From contig NZ_SNXU01000001.1 in NCBI RefSeq assembly GCF_004362515.1, positions 310,001 through 374,000 of the forward strand: a DNA stretch of 64,000 bases, given 5' to 3'. Made by a program: the position numbers and the translations under genes. The notes under the pieces were generated by a model that was given only the letters and a program-made list of their open reading frames with translations, ran no database searches and had not been told where the DNA came from. This document shows, piece by piece, positions 1 to 8,220 of this stretch (its first letter is position 1; each line of letters starts with the position of its first letter). The stretch comes from Actinokineospora alba. GTDB lineage: Bacteria > Actinomycetota > Actinomycetes > Mycobacteriales > Pseudonocardiaceae.

Positions 1-500
1 GTGACCTCGGCATCCACCCCCGCCAGGGCCTGAGCGAGCAGGCCGGCGGGCCGGGCGTGCAGGCCGACGTCGTTGGTGAGCAGGATTTCCACACCTTCAG
101 TGGAGTCGGACTCGTCGGGAATCAAATCCGCCATCGCGCCCGCGGCGGCGGACAGCACCGCGTCGAGGTCCGCGCCGCCCTGCGCGGCGGCGGCCGCGGC
201 GACCGCGCCCTCCACCAGCGGCGCGTCGACGACCGCGGCGGACTCCGGGTCGCCGAGCATCTCGACGGCCAGGTCGGCGACCATCTTGGCGCTGCCGAGG
301 TCGTAGAGCACGACCACGCCCGCGCCGCTCTGCGCGCCTTCGAGCGCCAGGGAGACCGCTTCGAAGTCGGTGCCCAGTTCGCCGTCGAGGCCGCCCGCGG
401 TGGCGATCGTGACGTCGGGCGCCATCTGTCCCGCCACCTCCGCGACCCCGTCCGCGAGCCGCTGGCTGTGCGAGACGATCACCAGCCCGACCCGGGTCAT
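1..500 (-). CDS. dhaM: DhaM, PTS phosphocarrier subunit of dihydroxyacetone kinase, fused to HPr (partial)
   Basis: Supplies phosphate from PEP (via Enzyme I and HPr) to the ADP bound on DhaL, so that DhaK can phosphorylate dihydroxyacetone in the cytoplasm. The ATG at 498-500 overlaps the dhaL stop by 4 nt. The readable 166 residues begin MTRVGLVIVSHSQRLADG, an EIIA-Man-like domain whose His in VSHS is the expected phosphorylation site. After a short linker the protein continues into an HPr domain with the motif NDVGLHARPAG, whose His is the usual phospho-His. The gene runs off the left edge, so the rest of HPr and any Enzyme I-like domain cannot be seen. Family assignment is firm; total length is unknown. 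Confidence 0.9.
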   Translation of the reverse strand, partial: MTRVGLVIVSHSQRLADGVAEVAGQMAPDVTIATAGGLDGELGTDFEAVSLALEGAQSGAGVVVLYDLGSAKMVADLAVEMLGDPESAAVVDAPLVEGAVAAAAAAQGGADLDAVLSAAAGAMADLIPDESDSTEGVEILLTNDVGLHARPAGLLAQALAGVDAEV

Positions 501-1105
501 GCCGAGTCCGCGAAGGAGCGCAGCAGCAGGGCCGAGGACCGCGCGCCCGGGTCGAGGTGGCCCGCGCTGCGTTCGCCCAGGTACGACGCCCGCCCCTTGC
601 GCGCAACCAGGGGCACCGTCGACTCCGCTCCCGCCTCGGCGGCGTCCGCGGCGGCGCGCAGCACCTCGGCGACCGTCGCCCCCTGCGCCTTGGCGGCGGG
701 CGTGAGCGCGTCGACCATCGTCTTGTCCCCGACTTCGGCTTTGCCGCGGGCGACGACACCGTCGACCGCGGCCTGGAGCGCGGTCGAGATCAGCTCGGGC
801 GTGAGTTCGGCGGCGTCGCCCACGGCGGTGGCCGCGCGCAGGAACGCCGTGCCGTAGAGCGGGCCGGCGGCTCCCCCAACCTTGGAGATCAGGGTGGTGG
901 CGACCAGCTTGAGCACCGCGGCCGGAGTGTCCGGAGTGGACTCGTCGAGCCGGGCGAGCACGAAACCGAAGCCGCGCTTGAGGTTCTCGCCGTGGTCGCC
1001 GTCGCCGATGGCCTGGTCGAGCTTGACGAGTTCGTCGCGGTGTTCGGTGATCACGGCGGCGGCCTCGCGGATGGCGGCGGCCACGGTGCCCGCGTCGCAG
1101 CCCAT
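497..1105 (-). CDS. dhaL: DhaL, ADP-binding subunit of dihydroxyacetone kinase
   Basis: Carries the tightly bound ADP/ATP that is rephosphorylated by DhaM and used to phosphorylate dihydroxyacetone on DhaK. The start chosen is the ATG at 1103-1105 (MGCDAGTVAAAI), whose A overlaps the dhaK stop (TGATG). This gives about 202 residues, normal for DhaL; a longer in-frame reading from 1150 would run into dhaK. The metal/nucleotide site signature DQAIGDGDHGENLKRGF is near the N-terminus, and GGAAGPLYGTAFL marks the nucleotide-binding loop. Overlaps on both sides imply one translationally coupled dhaKLM operon. Confidence 0.93.
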   Translation of the reverse strand: MGCDAGTVAAAIREAAAVITEHRDELVKLDQAIGDGDHGENLKRGFGFVLARLDESTPDTPAAVLKLVATTLISKVGGAAGPLYGTAFLRAATAVGDAAELTPELISTALQAAVDGVVARGKAEVGDKTMVDALTPAAKAQGATVAEVLRAAADAAEAGAESTVPLVARKGRASYLGERSAGHLDPGARSSALLLRSFADSA

Positions 1106-2106
1106 CAGACTCCCCACCGCAGGGCGGCGGTGTGGACCGGCGCGTCCCACAGGGCGGTGAGTTCGTCGTCGAGGCGCAGCAGGGTGAGGCTCATGCCTTG
1201 CATCTCCAGGCTCGTGATGAACGGTCCCACCAGTCTGCGTTCGACGGTGATCCCCCGCTCGGCGAGCAGCCGCTCGGCGATGCCGTGGGCCAGGTACAGC
1301 TCCAGCAGCGGCGTGCCGCCCATCGAGTTGGTGAACAGCAGGACCCGGCTCTTCTCGGCGAACGGGAGGTCGTCGAGGATCGGGTCGAGCAGCGCGGCCA
1401 CGAGGGTGTCGGCGTCGGCCATCGGCTCGCGGCTGCGGCCCGGCTCGCCGTGGATGCCGATGCCGACCTCCAGCTCGTCCTCGGCCAGGGTGAAACTCGG
1501 CTCGCCCACGTGCGGCACCGTCGGGGCGGTCAGCGCGATGCCCATCGAGCGGACGTTGCCGACGACCGCGCGGGCCAGCCGCTCGCAGGTGTCGAGGTCG
1601 GCGCCGGACTCGGCCGCGGCGCCCACGATCTTCTCCAGCAGGACCGTCCCGCCGACACCGCGCCGCCCGGCCGTCCAGGTGGAGTCGCGCACGGCGACGT
1701 CGTCGTCGATCACCACGGTGCGCACGTCGATCCCGTCGGCGGCGACCAGCTCGGCGGCGGTCTCGAAGTTCAGCACGTCGCCGGTGTAGTTCTTGACCAG
1801 CAGCAGGACACCCGCGCCGCCGTCGACCTGGGTCACCGCGGCCTGCACCTGGTCGGGCGTCGGTGACGTGAACACGGCGCCGGGACAGGCCGCGTCGAGC
1901 ATGCCGAGGCCGACGAAGCCGCCGTGCAGGGGTTCGTGGCCGGAACCGCCACCGGAGACGATCGCGACCTTGCCCCGCACCGGGGCGTCGGCCCGGGCGA
2001 CGACCGCCGGGTCCTCGGTGATCCGCAGCAGGCCGGGATGGGCGAGCGCCATCCCGCGCAGCGCGTCGGCCACGATGGTCGTCGGATCGTTGATGATCTT
2101 CTTCAT
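1105..2106 (-). CDS. dhaK: DhaK, dihydroxyacetone-binding kinase subunit
   Basis: 333 residues, the usual DhaK length. It binds dihydroxyacetone covalently and transfers phosphate from DhaL. The substrate-binding motif GGGSGHEPLHGG lies near residue 55, LLLVKNYTGDVLNF follows, and the GIHGEPG segment near residue 220 contains the His that forms the hemiaminal with the substrate. First gene of the dhaKLM operon; 72 nt separate it from the lipoprotein gene upstream. The PTS-type subunit layout means this strain relies on PEP rather than ATP for dihydroxyacetone or glycerol use. Confidence 0.94.
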   Translation of the reverse strand: MKKIINDPTTIVADALRGMALAHPGLLRITEDPAVVARADAPVRGKVAIVSGGGSGHEPLHGGFVGLGMLDAACPGAVFTSPTPDQVQAAVTQVDGGAGVLLLVKNYTGDVLNFETAAELVAADGIDVRTVVIDDDVAVRDSTWTAGRRGVGGTVLLEKIVGAAAESGADLDTCERLARAVVGNVRSMGIALTAPTVPHVGEPSFTLAEDELEVGIGIHGEPGRSREPMADADTLVAALLDPILDDLPFAEKSRVLLFTNSMGGTPLLELYLAHGIAERLLAERGITVERRLVGPFITSLEMQGMSLTLLRLDDELTALWDAPVHTAALRWGV

Positions 2107-2179
2107 CGCGCGCCTCTCGCCGGAACGGGTCCGTCTCCCGTTCCTACACCGCTCAGGGCCGGCGCGAAAGGCGTGCCGG

Positions 2180-3169
2180 TCAGCCGGTGGGCAGCTTGGG
2201 GATCAACGCCTTCGCCGCGGCCTCGAGCTTGGTGCACGGGTCGCCTGCCTTGTCGTCGTACCGGCTGAACGACAGGGAGACGACCTCGGCCTGCTCCTTG
2301 TCAGCCGGGAACGGCGCGTGGGCCCAGTCGAGCCTGCACCGGTCCTCGGACTCCCGCTTCTGCGCTTTCACCCCGCCCAGGTCGACGGGCTTGGACTCCG
2401 CGGCGTCGGCCAGGTCGTCGGGGTTCGGTCCGACCTTGAAGCTCACGGAGAACGACGCGCCGCCCGCGCTCCAGTCGCACGCGTGCAGCGTCGTGGGCCG
2501 GGCGTTGGTCTCGCCGACGGTCTCGGTGACCGTGGACTCGTCCAGGATCGCGCACGGGTCGATCCCGGCCACCGTGCCCTTGGCCAGCGTCAGCTTGGGC
2601 GCGCCCGCCTGCAGGTTCTTGATGACGCCTTCCATCACCTTGCGCCCCGGCTCGCAGAGCGGACCCGCCGGGCCGCTGATCTGCAGCGTGATCGCCCGCT
2701 TGGGCGAGGCCTCGGTGATGACGCCGATGAAGCACGCGGTCTTGTCGTCGAGTTCGTTCTCGTTCGCGGGCAAGCCGCCGATCTTGAACGCCCCCTCGGC
2801 CGACTTCCCGCTCGCCGACTCGCCGAGGACGAGGTTGAAGTTCAGCTCCTTGCCCGCCTTGTCCTTCATGTAGTGCGCGCAGTGGCCGAAGTCGCGCAGG
2901 CGGTTGTTCGCGGGGGTGCCGACCGACGCCATCGTCTGGTCGTCGAACAGCACGCAGGCGTCGACGACCCGCAGGTTCTCGGCGGTGAACGCCGCCTCAC
3001 CCCCTACGGGCGTGCCGTCGACGGGGGCGCCGCCGCCCCCGAGTTCGGCCGCCGCGGCCACTGTGGACCGGGGGAAGCTCTTCTTGGCCAGGTCGGGGCC
3101 GCCACACCCGGCGAGCACGCCCACCAGACATCCGACCACACCGATTGACCACCGCGCTGAACGCCTCAC
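2180..3169 (-). CDS. DUF3558-like secreted lipoprotein
   Basis: About 329 residues from the GTG at 3167-3169. That start places a classical lipoprotein signal first (VRRSARWSIGVVGCLVGVLAGCGG, lipobox LAGC); the in-frame ATG at 3298 would run through the neighbouring gene and bury the signal. The mature part contains two similar halves (for example ACVLFDDQTMASV and DPCAILDESTVTETVG, each followed by a Cys-rich stretch), as in DUF3558 lipoproteins of Pseudonocardiaceae. It is probably anchored to the outer face of the membrane. No catalytic motif seen; function unknown. Confidence 0.8.
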   Translation of the reverse strand: MRRSARWSIGVVGCLVGVLAGCGGPDLAKKSFPRSTVAAAAELGGGGAPVDGTPVGGEAAFTAENLRVVDACVLFDDQTMASVGTPANNRLRDFGHCAHYMKDKAGKELNFNLVLGESASGKSAEGAFKIGGLPANENELDDKTACFIGVITEASPKRAITLQISGPAGPLCEPGRKVMEGVIKNLQAGAPKLTLAKGTVAGIDPCAILDESTVTETVGETNARPTTLHACDWSAGGASFSVSFKVGPNPDDLADAAESKPVDLGGVKAQKRESEDRCRLDWAHAPFPADKEQAEVVSLSFSRYDDKAGDPCTKLEAAAKALIPKLPTG

Positions 3170-3216
3170 GGCGTGAACCGTAGCCAGTCGGCCGCGGCCG
3201 TGTGGCACCAACCGGC

Positions 3217-3447
3217 TTATTCGGGCACGGCGAGCGGCCGCAGCCGGGCCCAGAGGGCGAACAGCGCGGCCGCGGCGAGCATGCCGACGCCCATCCACAG
3301 GTTGACGTTGATGCCGCCCGCCTTGTCCAGGTCCTGCTGGGACGTCGAGAACAGGCCCATCACGGTCAGCACGACGCCGTAGACGGCGAACAGCAGCGCC
3401 AGAACGCCCCGCAGGTCGAACAGGCCCGCCTTCTTCACCTCGGTCAT
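3217..3447 (-). CDS. Small two-helix membrane protein paired with the symporter
   Basis: 76 residues with two predicted membrane helices (LRGVLALLFAVYGVVLTVMG and LWMGVGMLAAAALFALWARL). The ATG follows the symporter stop by 10 nt with a GGAGG Shine-Dalgarno between them, so the two are co-translated. Small membrane genes in this position beside SSS-family symporters are familiar in actinomycetes, which suggests an accessory or stabilising subunit. That role is an inference. Confidence 0.8.
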   Translation of the reverse strand: MTEVKKAGLFDLRGVLALLFAVYGVVLTVMGLFSTSQQDLDKAGGINVNLWMGVGMLAAAALFALWARLRPLAVPE

Positions 3448-3457
3448 GGCTTCCTCC

Positions 3458-5155
3458 TCACCAGAAGATGATGTTGAGCGCGAGTGCCAGCACCAGCACG
3501 CCCGCGGCCAGCACGCCCGGCCTGCGGTACCAGCCGGAGTCCGCGCCGGTGGCGTCGTGGCGGAGCCGGTCGCGCGGGGTCAGCGACCAGACCAGGCCGA
3601 CCAACTCGCTGTCGGGCTTGGGCCGGGTCACCATCGAGACGGCCACGCTGACCACGATGTCCACCACGAACGCGACGCTGGCCGCCACGAAGCTCGCGCC
3701 CTGGCCCGCCAGGTGCAGCACGTCGGCGCGGTTGAGCACGTCGACGGTGACCGCCGAGGCGGTGCCCGCGATCAGCCCGAGCCCGCCCGCCAGCGGGGTC
3801 ATCCGCTTCCAGAACATGCCGAGGATGAACGTGGCGAACAGCGGCGCGTTGAAGAAGCCGAACAAGGTCTGCAGGTAGTCCATGATGTTGTTGAAGCCCG
3901 CGGCGATGAACGCGGTGCCGATCGCGGCGAGGCAGCCGACGACGGTGATCGTGCGGCCGACCCGCAGGTAGTACCCGTCCGGCTTGTCCTTGACGACGTA
4001 GCTCTGCCAGATGTCGTAGGTGAACACGGTGTTGAACGAGCTGACGTTGGCGGCCATGCCCGCCATGAACGCCGCGAGCAGCCCGGTGATCGCGATGCCG
4101 AGCATGCCGTTGGGGAGCAGGTCGCGGATGAGAAGCAGGATCGCGTTGTTGTAGGTGACGCCGCCTTCCGCCGTGCCGCCGGAGGCCTTGTAGGCGGCCA
4201 ACTCCGGGGACAGGACCGCGGCGATCATGCCCGGGATGATGATGATCAGGGCGATGAACGTCTTCGGATACGCCCCGATCAACGGCGTGCGCCGCGCCGC
4301 CGACATGCTGCGCGCGGACATGGCCCGCTGCACCTCGGCGAAGTTGGTCGTCCAGTAGCCGAACGAGAGCACGAAACCGAGTCCGAACACGATGCCCAGC
4401 ACGGAAAGCGTGGCGCTGCCGATGCCGGTGAGGTTGGTGCCCGGCCACGACGAGAGCTGCTCCCCCGCCGCGACCGGATCGGCGCCGCGGATCTTGTCGA
4501 CCAGCCCGTCCCACCCGCCGACCCGGTGCAGGCCGACGAAGGTGAGCGGCAGCAGCATCGCGACGATCACGAAGAACTGCATGACCTCGTTGTAGACGGC
4601 CGCGGAAAGCCCGCCGAGCGAGGTGTAGGCGAGCACGATCACCGCGGCGACCACCACGGAGAGCCAGAGCGGCCACCCGAGCAACAGATTGACCACCGTG
4701 GCCAGCGCGAACAGGTTCACCCCGGCGATGAGCACCTGGGCGGTGGCGAAGCTCAGAGCGTTGACGAGGTGGGCGAACGTCCCGAACCGGCGGAGCAGGA
4801 ACTCGGGGACGCTGCGGACCTTGGAGCCGTAGTAGAAGGGCATCATGACCAGGCCGAGGAAGACCATGGCCGGGATGGCGCCGATCCAGTAGTAGTGCAC
4901 CGTCGGCAGGCCGTACTGGGCGCCGTTGGCGGTCATGCCGAAGATCTCGACGGCGCCGAGGTTGGCGGAGATGAACGCCAGCCCGGTGACCCAGGCGGGG
5001 AGGGACCGGCCGGACAGGAAGAAGTCCAGACTGCTCGACACCGACCGTTTGGCCATGGCACCGATACCGAGCACCATCGCGAAGTAGACGGCGAGCAGGA
5101 CGTAGTCGATCACGTGGGCGTCCAGCCGGAGATCCGCGTCCGCGAGGTAGTGCAT
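3458..5155 (-). CDS. Sodium:solute symporter (SSS family)
   Basis: 565 residues with about 13-14 hydrophobic helices, the standard SSS/SLC5 size. It opens with a first helix after VIDYVLLAVYF, then shows the family landmarks LDFFLSGRSLPAW, LAFISANLGAVEIFGM and GLLAAFMAGMAANVSSFNTVF, the last in the Na+-binding region. It imports a solute with Na+; the sequence resembles sugar-type SSS members, but the substrate cannot be assigned. The C-terminus ends in a hydrophobic helix (LAAGVLVLALALNIIFW). It is divergent from the MetE-like gene across a 193-bp intergenic region. Confidence 0.88.
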   Translation of the reverse strand: MHYLADADLRLDAHVIDYVLLAVYFAMVLGIGAMAKRSVSSSLDFFLSGRSLPAWVTGLAFISANLGAVEIFGMTANGAQYGLPTVHYYWIGAIPAMVFLGLVMMPFYYGSKVRSVPEFLLRRFGTFAHLVNALSFATAQVLIAGVNLFALATVVNLLLGWPLWLSVVVAAVIVLAYTSLGGLSAAVYNEVMQFFVIVAMLLPLTFVGLHRVGGWDGLVDKIRGADPVAAGEQLSSWPGTNLTGIGSATLSVLGIVFGLGFVLSFGYWTTNFAEVQRAMSARSMSAARRTPLIGAYPKTFIALIIIIPGMIAAVLSPELAAYKASGGTAEGGVTYNNAILLLIRDLLPNGMLGIAITGLLAAFMAGMAANVSSFNTVFTYDIWQSYVVKDKPDGYYLRVGRTITVVGCLAAIGTAFIAAGFNNIMDYLQTLFGFFNAPLFATFILGMFWKRMTPLAGGLGLIAGTASAVTVDVLNRADVLHLAGQGASFVAASVAFVVDIVVSVAVSMVTRPKPDSELVGLVWSLTPRDRLRHDATGADSGWYRRPGVLAAGVLVLALALNIIFW

Positions 5156-5348
5156 CCGTCACCGCCAGTCACCGGGAGTGGAACCGGATCATGATGACCC
5201 GCTTCCCGGTACCCCGCATCACGGAATAGGGGTATCGGCGTACGCATGTGTTGATCTATTCGGGTCAATCCTGGTCGAGACCCGGCACCGGCCGAACGGG
5301 TTTGGGCAGGCTCGACAGTGACCACGAAGAGCACCGGAAGGACCCACC

Positions 5349-6404
5349 GTGTCACTGCCCACCGAGCCCATCGGGAGCATCCCCCGTCCCGCCTTCCTGA
5401 TCGAGGCCATCGGGGACCACGCGACCGGCCGCATCGACGACGCGGCGCTCGCGGTGTCGACCGAGAAGGCACTGGTCGACACCCTGCGGCGGTTCGAGGA
5501 GACCGGGTCACCGGTCATCACCGACGGCGAACAGGGCAAACCCAGCTTCGTCACCTACCCGATCGCCGGTCTCGACGCGCTGGCCCCCGACGGCGCGGTG
5601 ATCCCGTTCGCCGACGGCCACACCCGGCAGCTGCCGCGCCTGACGGGACCGTTCAGCTACCAGATCCACGCGGACAGCTACTTGACCAACGCCCGCGCGC
5701 ACACCGACCGGCCGATCAAGCAGGCAGTGATCGCGGCGTCGGCCATCAGCCTGCTCTACCCGGCCGACGGAGTGCCCGGCTACGACCGCGACCAGTTCAT
5801 CGCCGACTTGATCGACGGTGCGGAAGCCGACATCCGGCGCAGCCTCGACGCGGGCGCGCACAGCGTGCAGATCGACTTCACCGAGGGCAGGCTCTCCCTC
5901 AAGCTCGACCCCAGCGGTGCGCTGCTGCGCGCGTTCGTGGACCTGAACAACCAGGTCCTCGACCGCTTCACCGACGAGGAGCGCAAGCGCATCGGCGTGC
6001 ACACCTGCCCCGGCGGCGACCAGGACTCGGTCCACAGCCTCGATGTGGACTACGCAGAGTTGCTTCCGGCGCTGTTCGACCTGCGGGCCGGGAACTTCTA
6101 CGTCCAGCTGGCGAGCGAGTCCGACCCGCACCGGGTGTTGGGCTCGATCAGGGACCACTCGAAGGCCGAGCAGAGGGTGTTCGTGGGTGTGACCGACCCG
6201 ATCGACCCGCGGGTGGAGACCCCGGAGGAGGTGCGGGACCGCGTGCTGACCGCCGCCCAGTACATCCCCACCGACCGCCTGGGCACCTGCGACGACTGCG
6301 GTTTCTCACCGTTCGCCGACGACGTGTCGACCTCGCGGGACACCGCGTTCGCCAAGATCGCCGCACGGGTCGAGGGCACGCGGCTGGCGGCCGAGCTGCT
6401 TTAG
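5349..6404 (+). CDS. MetE C-terminal-domain-like methyltransferase
   Basis: 351 residues from a GTG with a GGAAGG Shine-Dalgarno. It corresponds to a stand-alone C-terminal TIM-barrel of cobalamin-independent methionine synthase, about half the length of full MetE. Visible features: PIGSIPRP at the start, VITDGEQGK, VQIDFTEGRL, the zinc-ligand motif GVHTCPGGD and a late CDDCGFSPF supplying the second Cys. Such short MetE-like proteins transfer methyl groups to thiols, but the physiological donor and acceptor differ between members, so methionine synthesis is only one possibility. It stands alone on the plus strand. Confidence 0.82.
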   Translation: MSLPTEPIGSIPRPAFLIEAIGDHATGRIDDAALAVSTEKALVDTLRRFEETGSPVITDGEQGKPSFVTYPIAGLDALAPDGAVIPFADGHTRQLPRLTGPFSYQIHADSYLTNARAHTDRPIKQAVIAASAISLLYPADGVPGYDRDQFIADLIDGAEADIRRSLDAGAHSVQIDFTEGRLSLKLDPSGALLRAFVDLNNQVLDRFTDEERKRIGVHTCPGGDQDSVHSLDVDYAELLPALFDLRAGNFYVQLASESDPHRVLGSIRDHSKAEQRVFVGVTDPIDPRVETPEEVRDRVLTAAQYIPTDRLGTCDDCGFSPFADDVSTSRDTAFAKIAARVEGTRLAAELL

Positions 6405-6485
6405 CCGTTCGGGCGGGCGTTGTCCGGTTCGGGCAGCGCCCGCCCGCGAACGTGGTCAGCGGTCATCCGTGGCGTCGGCGCGGGA

Positions 6486-6926
6486 TCAGTTCGAAAGCGA
6501 CTGGGCGTCACGAACGATGTCGGCCATATTGCGGCCGGTCAGAACGGCATCGATGAAGGCCTTCGGCGGCCGGTAGCGGTGAGCGCTGACGTAGTGCGCC
6601 ACCAGGGCCGGAGCCGCGTAGATGGTGCCGTCCGGTGCCTGGACGTGGATTTCCGCGGATCCGAGCGAGGGGTTGTCGAGGCCGCAGATCGGGCACGACT
6701 GGGATCCGCGGGTCTGGTTCACCCGGTCGGTCGCGTACTCGTCGAGCCGGGCGACGAAGTCGGCGGGAACGTCACCCTGGTCGAACCGCTCGAAATTCAG
6801 CCAGCCGACATTCAGCACGCGGTCAGTGGGCTGGTGCCGATAGTGGACGTAATGCGGTTCGCCCACGAGACTCACGACGGTCTCGTCGAAATACTCGTAC
6901 TTGGTCAGATCTCGGAACCGGGTCAT
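6486..6926 (-). CDS. DUF7919-like protein with CxxC motif, coupled to nucS
   Basis: 146 residues from the ATG at 6924-6926 (MTRFRDLTKYEYF), which overlaps the nucS stop as TGATG. It has NVGWLNFERFDQGDVP in the first half, one CPIC knuckle near residue 93, and a C-terminal segment YAAPALVAHYVSAHRYRPP. This layout recalls, from memory, the DUF7919 family of short bacterial proteins, which have no assigned activity. The tight coupling suggests co-expression with NucS, but no link to mismatch repair is established by the sequence. Confidence 0.75.
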   Translation of the reverse strand: MTRFRDLTKYEYFDETVVSLVGEPHYVHYRHQPTDRVLNVGWLNFERFDQGDVPADFVARLDEYATDRVNQTRGSQSCPICGLDNPSLGSAEIHVQAPDGTIYAAPALVAHYVSAHRYRPPKAFIDAVLTGRNMADIVRDAQSLSN

Positions 6927-7585
6927 CAGAACAGGCGGAACTCGTCCGATTCGATTCCGCGCAGGGTGTCGTAATCGAGCACCACGCACCGGATTCCGCG
7001 GTCCTCGGCCAGCACCCGCGCCTGCGGCTTGATGATCTGGGCGGCGTAGATCCCCTGCACGGGGGCGAGCAGCGGGTCGCGGTTCAGCAGTTCCAGGTAT
7101 CGGGTCAGCTGTTCCACGCCATCGATGTCGCCGCGCCGCTTGATCTCCACGGCCACCGAGCCGCCGGTGTTGTCGCGGCACAGGATGTCGACCGGGCCGA
7201 TCGCCGTCGGGTATTCGCGGCGGACCAACGTCCAGCCGTCGCCGAGGGTGGTGATGTGTTCGGCGAGGAGTTCCTGGAGGTGGGCCTCGACACCGTCTTT
7301 CACCAAGCCGGGTTCGGCGCCCAGTTCGTGCTTGGAGTCATGCATGATCTCTTCGATCGTGATGACGATCTTCTCGCCCGCCTTGTTCTGCACCGTCCAC
7401 GTGTCGGGCTCCTCGGTGAGCCAGCACGGCGGCGTCATCCAGTTCAGCGGCTTGTACGCGCGGTCGTCGGAATGGACCGACACCGACCCGTCGGCCTTCA
7501 CCAGCAGCAGCCGGTTGGCCATGGGGAGGTGGGCGGTCAACCGACCGACGTAGTCGACTTGGCAGCGAGCGATCACGAGGCGCAC
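6926..7585 (-). CDS. nucS: NucS/EndoMS mismatch-specific endonuclease
   Basis: 219 residues from the GTG at 7583-7585 (VRLVIARCQVDYVGRLTAHL), closely matching actinobacterial NucS. The protein cuts both strands at mismatched bases and is the key enzyme of the mutS/mutL-independent mismatch repair of actinomycetes. An N-terminal dimerisation/DNA-binding domain is followed by the PD-(D/E)XK nuclease core, with GPVDILCRD and VAVEIKRRGDIDG holding the catalytic Asp, Glu and Lys. The C-terminus is ESDEFRLF; the terminal hydrophobic motif resembles the beta-clamp-contacting tail of the family. Only 45 bp separate it from the divergent Nudix gene. Confidence 0.95.
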   Translation of the reverse strand: MRLVIARCQVDYVGRLTAHLPMANRLLLVKADGSVSVHSDDRAYKPLNWMTPPCWLTEEPDTWTVQNKAGEKIVITIEEIMHDSKHELGAEPGLVKDGVEAHLQELLAEHITTLGDGWTLVRREYPTAIGPVDILCRDNTGGSVAVEIKRRGDIDGVEQLTRYLELLNRDPLLAPVQGIYAAQIIKPQARVLAEDRGIRCVVLDYDTLRGIESDEFRLF

Positions 7586-7630
7586 GGCGAGCAGGTTAGT
7601 CCCGTCGGCCGGGTGCGGCAGGATCACCCC

Positions 7631-8155
7631 GTGGACACCCTCGGCACCGAACAGGTCTATGCGAACGCCTGGATGACCGTCCGTGAGGACCGGGTCCGCC
7701 GCCACGACGGCAGCGCGGGCATCTACGGCGTGATCGACAAACCCGACTACGCCCTGGTCATCCCCCTCGACGGCGACCGGCTGATGCTTGTCGAGCAGTT
7801 CCGCTACCCCCTCGGCGAGCGGCGGTGGGAGTTCCCCCAGGGCACCGCCCCGAACCGCGAGCACGTCGACACCGCGACCCTCGCCGCCCGCGAGCTGCGC
7901 GAGGAGACGGGGCTGCGCGCGGGAACGATGACCAAGATCGGCTCGCTCGACTGCGCGGCGGGCATGTCGAGCCAGCGGGGACACGTGTTCCTCGCGACCG
8001 ACCTGACCGAGGGCGAGCCGGAGCGCGAACCGGAGGAACAGGACATGCGCACCGGCTGGTTCGCCCGCGCGGAGTTCGAACGGCTGGTCCGGGCAGGCGA
8101 GATCACCGACGCCCAGTCCATCGCGGCGTACGGGTTGCTGTTGTTGCGAAGGTAG
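7631..8155 (+). CDS. Nudix hydrolase (ADP-ribose pyrophosphatase-like)
   Basis: 174 residues from the GTG at 7631 (VDTLGTEQVYANAWMTVRED); an in-frame GTG at 7613 is the alternative. It hydrolyses a nucleoside diphosphate linked to another group, by resemblance ADP-ribose or a similar NDP-sugar. The core motif RELREETGL is clear, preceded by RRWEFPQGT, but the upstream Glu of the textbook Nudix box is not at the usual spacing, so substrate specificity is open. Divergent from nucS with a very short shared promoter region. Confidence 0.85.
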   Translation: MDTLGTEQVYANAWMTVREDRVRRHDGSAGIYGVIDKPDYALVIPLDGDRLMLVEQFRYPLGERRWEFPQGTAPNREHVDTATLAARELREETGLRAGTMTKIGSLDCAAGMSSQRGHVFLATDLTEGEPEREPEEQDMRTGWFARAEFERLVRAGEITDAQSIAAYGLLLLRR

Positions 8156-8220
8156 GGCCCACCCCACCTTCCAGACGCCAGTTGGCCTGACTGCGGGCGG
8201 CGGGCCGGGCGGCCAGGCTG

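Noticed and set aside
1105..1150. Longer start for dhaL
   Set aside because: Would overlap dhaK by 46 nt and adds residues not typical of DhaL; the TGATG junction favours 1105.
3446..5194. Long plus-strand open frame (582 codons) opposite the symporter
   Set aside because: Composition dominated by Asp/Glu/His/Gly, no domain, exactly antisense to a clear membrane transporter; a GC-rich shadow frame.
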